From contig CADCVT010000207.1 of NCBI GenBank assembly GCA_902806215.1, positions 1 through 10,694 on the forward strand: DNA of 10,694 bases, written 5' to 3'. This DNA is from an uncultured Solirubrobacteraceae bacterium. Lineage in GTDB: Bacteria; Actinomycetota; Thermoleophilia; Solirubrobacterales; Solirubrobacteraceae. Positions within the stretch are counted from its first letter, which is position 1, and every line of letters begins with the position of its first letter. The translations under genes were made by a program, and so were the position numbers. Shown here piece by piece: positions 6,372 to 10,694 of the stretch. The notes beneath the pieces were generated by a model. It did no database searches. It saw only the letters and a program-made list of their open reading frames with translations, and was not told the DNA's origin.

Positions 6372-7159
6372 CGCTCGCCGAGCGGGTCGCCGAGGTCGAG
6401 TGGTACCACTCGATCGACCTCCCGGGCGGGGTCACCACGCCCGGCTGGTTCGACACCCGGCGGGTCATCGACCGGGTGCCGCTGCCACCGACGCTCGCCG
6501 GCCTGCGCTGCCTCGACGTCGGCACCTGGGACGGCTTCTGGGCGTTCGAGCTCGAGCGCCGCGGCGCGGCCGGCGTCGCCGCCGTCGACATCGACGACCC
6601 CGAACGCTGGGACTGGCCGGCCGCCGCGCGCGGCAGCATCGACGTCGAGGTGCTCCGCGCGGTCAAGAGCGCCAACCGCGGGTTCGCGATCGCGCACGAG
6701 GCGCTCGGGTCGAAGGTCGAGCGGCTGGACCGCTCGGTCTACGAGCTCGACCCGGAGACCGTCGGCGGATTCGACCTCGTGTTCGTCGGCTCGCTGCTGC
6801 TGCACCTGCGCGACCCCGTCGGCGCGTTGGAACGCGTCCGCTCGGTCTGCACCGGCCACGTCGTCGTCGCCGACGCCGTCGAGGCGATCCCGTCGCTGCT
6901 GCGCCCGCGGACGCCGCTCGCGCGCCTTGAAGGACGCGGTAGGCCGTGGTGGTGGCAGCCCAACCGCGCGGGGCTCATCCGCCTCGTCGAGTCCGCTGGC
7001 TTCGAGGTCGTCACCGCGACCGGCCTGTACTTCGAGCCGACCGGCCCGGGCCACCCGAAGGGGAGCCTCACCCCTCGCCGGCTGCTCAGCGCCGCCGGGC
7101 GCGAAGAGCTCATCACCGGGCTCGTCGGCGTCCCGCACGTCGCCGTCCTCGCGCGATGA
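6368..7159 (+). CDS. CmoB-like (DUF1698-type) SAM-dependent methyltransferase, copy 1
   Basis: A 263-residue methyltransferase of the Methyltransf_9/CmoB-like group. The signature WYHSIDLPGGVTTPGWFD (12-29) precedes motif I, CLDVGTWDGFWAFELERRG (48-66), the acidic VDIDDPERW (73-81), SKVERL (115-120), FDLVFVGSLLLHLRDPVGAL (135-154) and WWWQPNRAGLIRLVESAGF (194-212). CmoB itself carboxymethylates tRNA uridine 34, but this branch lacks enough similarity to assign that; a small-molecule or sugar substrate is equally possible. The start is TTG 6368, which overlaps the isomerase TGA in TTGA, with GGAG 11 nt upstream; this predicts translational coupling. The frame stays open to 5918, but that upstream part reads the isomerase in the wrong frame. 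The end overlaps copy 2 by ATGA. Confidence 0.85.
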   Translation: MTLAERVAEVEWYHSIDLPGGVTTPGWFDTRRVIDRVPLPPTLAGLRCLDVGTWDGFWAFELERRGAAGVAAVDIDDPERWDWPAAARGSIDVEVLRAVKSANRGFAIAHEALGSKVERLDRSVYELDPETVGGFDLVFVGSLLLHLRDPVGALERVRSVCTGHVVVADAVEAIPSLLRPRTPLARLEGRGRPWWWQPNRAGLIRLVESAGFEVVTATGLYFEPTGPGHPKGSLTPRRLLSAAGREELITGLVGVPHVAVLAR

Positions 7160-7887
7160 GCGACGCGCTGCCCGACGAGGCCCTCTCCAAGGGCTGGTAC
7201 CACGCGATCGACCTCGCGCCGGGCTCGACGACGCGCGGGTCCGTCGATCTGCGCGCGATCGCGTCCAAGGTGCTCCCGGAGCGGCTCGACGGGCTGCGCG
7301 CCCTCGACGTCGGCACGTTCGACGGGTTCTGGGCCTTCGCGCTCGAGGCCCGCGGGGCGGCGCACGTCATCGCGACCGACCTCGACCGCTTCCACCACGC
7401 CACGTGGCCGCCCCGCCAGCGCGAGGCCAACGCGAAGGAGGCGGGCGAGAACGAGCCCGGCGCGCGGTTCGGGCTCGCGCACCGGGTGCTCGACTCGAAG
7501 GTGGAGCGGGTCATCACGGGCATCGACGAGATCGACGCCGACCGCCTAGGCGGACCGGTCGACTTCGCGGTCATCGGCGATCTGCTGCTGCACCTGCGCG
7601 ACCCCGTCGGCGGCCTCGAGCGCGTCCACGCGGCGCTCAACCCGGGCGGCCGGCTCCTGAGCCTCGAGCAGGTCAGCGTGCCGCTCACGCTGCGCTTCCC
7701 GCTGACCGCCGTCGCCGACCTCGAGACGGGCTACACCCGCATGAACTGGTGGGAGCCGAACCTCCGCGCCCACCGCGACTGGCTGCGCACCGCGGGCTTC
7801 GAGCCGCGCCTGAAGCGGATCTACAAGCTCGCCGCGGCGGGCGCGCAGGCGAAGTGGCACTCCGCGTGGATCGCGACGAAGCGCTGA
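7156..7887 (+). CDS. CmoB-like (DUF1698-type) SAM-dependent methyltransferase, copy 2
   Basis: A 243-residue paralogue of the preceding gene. Shared blocks are KGWYHAIDLAPGSTTRG (12-28), ALDVGTFDGFWAFALEARG (49-67), TDLDRF (74-79), DSKVERV (113-119), FAVIGDLLLHLRDPVGGLER (137-156) and NWWEPNLRAHRDWLRTAGFE (197-216). Motif I and the acidic residue after strand 2 look intact, so it should bind SAM. It differs from copy 1 in a longer linker (about 80-105) and a shorter C-terminus (ending KWHSAWIATKR), which suggests a different substrate rather than redundancy. ATG 7156 overlaps the previous TGA as ATGA. No clear terminator follows; a short inverted repeat lies at 7960-7978. Confidence 0.87.
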   Translation: MSDALPDEALSKGWYHAIDLAPGSTTRGSVDLRAIASKVLPERLDGLRALDVGTFDGFWAFALEARGAAHVIATDLDRFHHATWPPRQREANAKEAGENEPGARFGLAHRVLDSKVERVITGIDEIDADRLGGPVDFAVIGDLLLHLRDPVGGLERVHAALNPGGRLLSLEQVSVPLTLRFPLTAVADLETGYTRMNWWEPNLRAHRDWLRTAGFEPRLKRIYKLAAAGAQAKWHSAWIATKR

Positions 7888-7959
7888 CGCTGACCGCCAG
7901 AACCACCACGACTCGGCAACAAGACAGCCTCGGTCCGGTGGCGCGCCTTGCGTCACGGC

Positions 7960-7978
7960 GATCGTGGTCGACACGATC
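7960..7978. repeat. Short inverted repeat, possible terminator or operator
   Basis: GATCGTG-GTCGA-CACGATC has perfect 7-bp arms and a 5-nt loop, 72 bp after the methyltransferase stop. There is no T-run after it, so an intrinsic terminator is weakly supported; an operator is equally possible. The rest of 7888-7989 shows nothing I can identify. Confidence 0.35.
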
Positions 7979-7989
7979 CTCCTCTGACT

Positions 7990-8007
7990 TGTAAGCGCAC
8001 GCTTACA
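7990..8007. promoter_or_regulatory. Palindromic operator-like site 1
   Basis: TGTAAGCGCACGCTTACA is a perfect inverted repeat (8-bp arms TGTAAGCG, 2-nt centre CA). It is almost identical to the site at 8013-8030; centres are 23 bp apart. Size and symmetry suit a dimeric repressor. The half-site resembles those of TetR-family regulators in actinobacteria (inference); no TetR gene is in the window. Confidence 0.7.
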
Positions 8008-8012
8008 TCTGG

Positions 8013-8030
8013 TGTAAGCGCTCGCTTACA
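8013..8030. promoter_or_regulatory. Palindromic operator-like site 2
   Basis: TGTAAGCGCTCGCTTACA is a perfect inverted repeat with the same arms as site 1 and centre CT. It ends 8 bp before the Shine-Dalgarno of the gene at 8056, so occupancy would probably block its promoter or early transcription. No confident -35/-10 pair can be assigned within the repeats. Confidence 0.7.
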
Positions 8031-8038
8031 TGACCGAG

Positions 8039-8044
8039 AGGAGG
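8039..8044 (+). promoter_or_regulatory. Consensus Shine-Dalgarno for the gene at 8056
   Basis: AGGAGG lies 11 nt before ATG 8056 and decides this start against the upstream open frame, which begins at 7948 and would run through the palindromes. It is the closest match to consensus that I saw in the window. Confidence 0.75.
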
Positions 8045-8055
8045 AACGTCGATCC

Positions 8056-8442
8056 ATGTCTGTCGATCGCGAGCTGCCCGATCTGAACGTGATCCCGCGG
8101 ACGCAGTGGCGCGAGGTGCTCGCGCCGCTGGCGGACCGTGATCGCCGCCGGGCCGTGTCCCGCGTCCGCGATGCGCGAGCGCAGACCGAGGGGATCCTCC
8201 TTGCCACGGAGCTCTGGCTCGAGGAGCCTGCGCCGCGTACCGACGTCCCGGTGCCGATGCTTCCTCGCGCGGCCGCCGTCACCACCCACGAGGAGACTCG
8301 CGTGGTGAGCTTCCGGCTTTCGAACGCCGAGCACGCCCGGCTGTCGGCACTGGCGAAGGAGCTCTCGCTTCGGCCGACGACGCTCGCGCGGCTCCTCGTC
8401 CTCCGAGGCGTGGATGCCTCGGAGCGGGAACGGGCGGCGTAG
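8056..8442 (+). CDS. Small protein with ribbon-helix-helix-like C-terminus
   Basis: A 128-residue protein. The N-terminal half (1-72) is acidic/basic mixed and helical, with no family I recognise (DLNVIPRTQWREVLAPLADR at 9-28). After a Pro-rich linker (57-70) the C-terminus has an RHH pattern: strand TRVVSFRLS (81-89), helix AEHARLSALAKELSL (91-105), turn RPTT, helix LARLLVLRGV (110-119). RHH proteins dimerise and bind short palindromes through the strand; antitoxins and autorepressors are common. The two perfect palindromes directly upstream make autoregulation an attractive inference, though typical RHH sites are shorter. No toxin gene is adjacent. It lies 9 bp before the LOG-family gene and is probably co-transcribed. 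Some codons (CTT, CCT, ACT) are less GC-biased than in neighbours, which may hint at different ancestry. Confidence 0.7.
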   Translation: MSVDRELPDLNVIPRTQWREVLAPLADRDRRRAVSRVRDARAQTEGILLATELWLEEPAPRTDVPVPMLPRAAAVTTHEETRVVSFRLSNAEHARLSALAKELSLRPTTLARLLVLRGVDASERERAA

Positions 8443-8451
8443 GCTTCGCGG

Positions 8452-9618
8452 ATGCGTCTGAGCACCGCAGGGAGCCGTCCGGTCGTCACCGAGGTCGACG
8501 ACCTCGCCGAGCTTGCCGCCGGCGGCTCGCTCGCCGGCGTCGTCGCGCAGGGCCTTCGGCTCGACGAGCCGCCGTTCGATCTCGCGAGCGTCGACGTCGC
8601 GGGGGCGGCGTTCCTCGGCTGTCGCTTCGCGAGCGCCGAGGTCGAGGGCGCGCTGGTCGAGCGCGGCGCGCTCGTGTTCGGCCGCTTCGCCGACCTGCCC
8701 TACGACCCGTACCGGACGCGCCTCTACGACGTGGCCGAGCTGGGTGCGCCGGCCGCCGAGGGCCGCACCGTCGACGAGGAGATCTTCCGGCACTTCCAGG
8801 CCGCCGGGCTCGTGCCGAACGTCCTCGAGGCGCTCGCGCAGCGGCTGCACGACCACGCGATCGACGACGCGCTCGGCGACCTCATCGGCGAGACGATGGA
8901 GGAGCGCCTGGAGAAGCGGATCGTCGCGATCATGGGCGGCCACTCGATGCACCGCGACGACCCTTGGTTCCGGCCGACCGCCGAGACGGCGCGACTTCTC
9001 TCGCGGGCAGGGTTCTTCGTCGTCAGCGGCGGCGGCCCCGGCGCGATGGAGGCCGCCAACCTCGGCGCGCACCTCGCGAACGAGCCCGACGGTGCCCTCG
9101 ACGCCGCGATCGCGACGCTGGCCAAGGCGCCGTGGGCGACTGACGACGGCTACGTCGAGCGGGCGCACGAAGTGCTCGAGCGGCACCCGGACGGCGGCAC
9201 GTCGCTCGCGATCCCGACGTGGTTCTACGGCCACGAGCCGAGCAACCTGTTCTCGCCGCACATCGCCAAGTACTTCTCCAACAGCCTGCGCGAGGACGGC
9301 CTGCTGGCGATCGCGCTGCACGGCATCGTGTTCGCCCCGGGTAGCGCGGGCACGGTCCAGGAGATCTTCCAGGACGCCGCGCAGAACCGGTACAGCTCGT
9401 TCGGCTGGCGTAGCCCGATGGCGTTCCTCGGCCGCGCGCGCTGGGACCCGCCGCAGGGGTCGGTGTACCGCGCGCTCGAGGCGGAGGCGCGCGGGAACGA
9501 GAAGACGAAGCCGGAGCACCGCTACGACGACGTGCTGACGCTCTCCGACGAGCCCGCGGACCTCGTCTCGTTCATCCAGAGGACCGAGCCGCAGCCGAAG
9601 CCCGCCCGGGGCGACTAG
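8452..9618 (+). CDS. LOG/PpnN-like nucleotide-binding protein with pentapeptide-repeat-like N-terminus
   Basis: A 388-residue protein. The central and C-terminal part is a LOG-type Rossmann domain: RIVAIMGGHSMHR (156-168), ETARLLSRAGFFVVSGGGPG (178-197) then AMEAANLGAH, and APGSAGTVQEIFQD (295-308). The LOG family hydrolyses nucleotide monophosphates to free the base; PpnN-type enzymes act on purine nucleotides and bind (p)ppGpp. The usual PGGxGTxxE motif is PGSAGTVQE here, with the Gly to Ser change at a key loop, while Thr301 and Glu304 remain. N-terminal residues 42-76 place L, V, F, F, V, V, L at 44, 49, 54, 59, 64, 69 and 74, with mostly small residues at i-2: a pentapeptide-repeat periodicity. 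ATG 8452 is 9 bp after the RHH gene, with a weak Shine-Dalgarno. The TAG stop shares CTAG with the opposing MBL gene. Exact reaction uncertain. Confidence 0.8.
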   Translation: MRLSTAGSRPVVTEVDDLAELAAGGSLAGVVAQGLRLDEPPFDLASVDVAGAAFLGCRFASAEVEGALVERGALVFGRFADLPYDPYRTRLYDVAELGAPAAEGRTVDEEIFRHFQAAGLVPNVLEALAQRLHDHAIDDALGDLIGETMEERLEKRIVAIMGGHSMHRDDPWFRPTAETARLLSRAGFFVVSGGGPGAMEAANLGAHLANEPDGALDAAIATLAKAPWATDDGYVERAHEVLERHPDGGTSLAIPTWFYGHEPSNLFSPHIAKYFSNSLREDGLLAIALHGIVFAPGSAGTVQEIFQDAAQNRYSSFGWRSPMAFLGRARWDPPQGSVYRALEAEARGNEKTKPEHRYDDVLTLSDEPADLVSFIQRTEPQPKPARGD

Positions 9619-10556
9619 CCCGCGACGGCGAACCGCGAGACGGGCCCGTCGTCGTCCTCGACGACCTCGCCGCGGTCGCGCAGCAGGTCGAGGTGCCCGA
9701 GCACCTCCGACAGCGTCAGGTAGGCCTGCGTCACCGCGAGGTTGCCCCACATGCCCGTGGCGATCTCGTGCGCGGTGCGCGGGCCGTCCTCGAGCACGCG
9801 GCGGATCTTCGCGGCACGGCGCTCGTGCATCCGGAAGCGGCTCTCGATCAGGTCGCGGTGGTCGCGGACGGGGTCGCCGTGGCCCGGCCACACGACGTCG
9901 ACGTCCATCTCGGCGGTCTTGCGCAGCGAGTCGAGGTACGCGATGAGCGCGCGCGGCTCGGCCTTCGTGATGAGCGGGTTCGACGAGATGTGGCCGATGA
10001 GGTGGTCGCCGCCGAGCATCTCGCGGCGCTCGGCGTCGTAGAAGACCGTGTCGGTGGGGGAGTGCCCGGGGCGGTGATGGACGGAGAGCTTGCGGTCGCG
10101 CAGCGCGAGCACCTCGCCGTCGTCGAGCAACCGCGTGACCGTCGACGGCGCGCCCCAGCCGCGGAACGCCGCGCTCACCGCGCGCAGCGCCATGCACGTC
10201 TCGTCGCTGACCCCGTGGCGCTTCATGAGCGCCTCGGCGAACTCGTCCTCCTCGTTCATCCGCAGCGAGTACTCCGCGAGCCACGGCCCGAGCGACGCGA
10301 TCGCGGCGACCTCGGCGCCCGAGCGCCGGGCGAGGATGTCGACGAGGCCCATGTGGTCGATGTGCTGGTGGGTGACGATGATCAGCCCGAGGTCCTCGAC
10401 GCGGTGGCCGAGCGCGGCGATCGCCTGCTCGAGCTCGTCGAGCGCCTTGCCGCTGTTCGGGCCGGTGTCGACGAGCGTCAGCGGGTCATCCTCGACGAGG
10501 TACGTGTTGACCCGGCCGACCATGAACGGCGTCGGGATCGCGATCGTGTGGATCAC
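9615..10556 (-). CDS. MBL-fold metallo-hydrolase with C-terminal winged-helix-like domain
   Basis: A 313-residue metallo-beta-lactamase-fold protein. Metal ligands are visible: THQHIDHMG (62-70; His63, His65, Asp67, His68), PGHSPTD (163-169; His165), GGDHL (182-186; Asp184) and WPGHGDP (223-229; His226). The N-terminal strand TLVDTGPN (27-34) is typical. Residues 232-310 form a small helical, LACTB2/BLACT_WH-like region (ESRFRMHERRAAKIRRVLED, then TAHEIATGMWG and LGHLDLLRDRGEV). This architecture occurs in hydrolases acting on thioesters, nucleic acids or lactams, so the substrate is open. The start is GTG 10556, forming GTGA with the stop of the upstream methyltransferase, which argues for an operon and translational coupling. 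Its TAG lies in the CTAG shared with the LOG-family gene. Confidence 0.9.
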   Translation of the reverse strand: MIHTIAIPTPFMVGRVNTYLVEDDPLTLVDTGPNSGKALDELEQAIAALGHRVEDLGLIIVTHQHIDHMGLVDILARRSGAEVAAIASLGPWLAEYSLRMNEEDEFAEALMKRHGVSDETCMALRAVSAAFRGWGAPSTVTRLLDDGEVLALRDRKLSVHHRPGHSPTDTVFYDAERREMLGGDHLIGHISSNPLITKAEPRALIAYLDSLRKTAEMDVDVVWPGHGDPVRDHRDLIESRFRMHERRAAKIRRVLEDGPRTAHEIATGMWGNLAVTQAYLTLSEVLGHLDLLRDRGEVVEDDDGPVSRFAVAG

Positions 10557-10694
10557 GTGCGGTAGGCGTGGTGGACGACGTGCGGGCTGTTGACCTTCTC
10601 GCCCTCGAGCACGAACTTCGAGAACTGCTCGACCCGGTCGAAGCCGGCGGTCCAGAGCATGCGGCGCCAGGCGCGCGCGTTCGGCCGCCAGAAC
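10553..10694 (-). CDS. CmoB-like methyltransferase, C-terminal end (third copy, truncated by window edge)
   Basis: The last 46 codons of a leftward gene. The sequence starts FWRPNARAWRRMLWTAGFDR and ends PHVVHHAYRT. The W-x-P-N-x-x-A/R...AGF block matches WWWQPNRAGLIRLVESAGF of copy 1 and NWWEPNLRAHRDWLRTAGF of copy 2, so this is probably a third member of the same DUF1698/CmoB-like family, although only the C-terminus is seen. Its TGA overlaps the MBL gene start in GTGA. The catalytic domain lies beyond the window, so completeness is unknown. Confidence 0.7.
   Translation of the reverse strand, partial: FWRPNARAWRRMLWTAGFDRVEQFSKFVLEGEKVNSPHVVHHAYRT

Noticed and set aside
7542..7553. Palindrome CCGCCTAGGCGG
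   Set aside because: Lies inside methyltransferase copy 2, is a single copy, and is explained by coding sequence.
7990..8030. Catabolite-repression (cre) or LacI-type operator
   Set aside because: The half-sites look similar, but the 18-bp spacing with a 2-nt centre differs from the 14-bp cre core with a central CG.
7990..8030. Short CRISPR-like repeat pair
   Set aside because: Two copies only, 5 bp apart, each a palindrome at a gene start; there are no spacers.
8026..10284. A 752-codon minus-strand open frame
   Set aside because: Antisense to the RHH and LOG genes and out of frame with the MBL gene, all of which carry clear domain motifs.

Overview
The window is very GC-rich with no AT-rich islands. 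Gene ends are packed tightly, GTG and TTG starts are common, and no TAA stop is used (of 14 recognised gene ends, 7 are TAG and 7 are TGA). Together with the protein families (CmoB-like methyltransferases, an RpiB/LacA/LacB-type isomerase, GT2 glycosyltransferases, a CAP-domain secreted protein) this suggests a high-GC actinobacterium. A Thermoleophilia/Solirubrobacterales-like lineage is my best guess, but that is inference; no rRNA, tRNA or marker gene is present to prove it.

Layout. (1) 1-318, minus: the 5' part of a probable ECF-like sigma factor, divergent from the first glycosyltransferase. (2) 384-5906: a surface-glycan-type block whose genes switch strand almost every gene. It holds three GT2 glycosyltransferases (384-1301 +, 1682-2548 -, 3763-4530 +), a small unknown protein (1298-1639 -), a secreted CAP/SCP-domain protein (2559-3119 +), a class I SAM methyltransferase (3079-3768 -) and a Wzx/TuaB-like flippase (4476-5906 -). 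(3) 5928-7887, plus: a chain coupled by overlapping stop/start codons. It comprises an RpiB-like isomerase frame interrupted by one in-frame TAG, then two paralogous CmoB-like (DUF1698-type) methyltransferases. (4) 7888-8055: the only sizeable non-coding stretch, with two near-identical 18-bp perfect palindromes before a strong Shine-Dalgarno. (5) 8056-9618, plus: a small protein with a ribbon-helix-helix-like C-terminus, followed 9 bp later by a LOG/PpnN-like nucleotide-binding protein with a pentapeptide-repeat-like N-terminus. (6) 9615-10694, minus: an MBL-fold hydrolase preceded by the C-terminus of a third CmoB-like methyltransferase, joined by a GTGA overlap.

How it may work together (inference): the three GT2 enzymes, the flippase and the 229-residue methyltransferase could build, modify and export a lipid-linked glycan. 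The isomerase/methyltransferase chain may modify a sugar or small molecule. RHH and LOG look like a separately regulated pair under the twin palindromes.

The main points for a second look are: the single premature TAG in an otherwise intact RpiB-like frame; two almost gapless or overlapping divergent start junctions (10 bp apart at 2548/2559, overlapping at 3763-3768); overlaps at all four convergent junctions, two of them sharing a CTAG; the twin palindromes; and three related methyltransferases on both sides of the RHH-LOG pair. I saw no tRNA, rRNA, CRISPR array, insertion sequence or attachment site.
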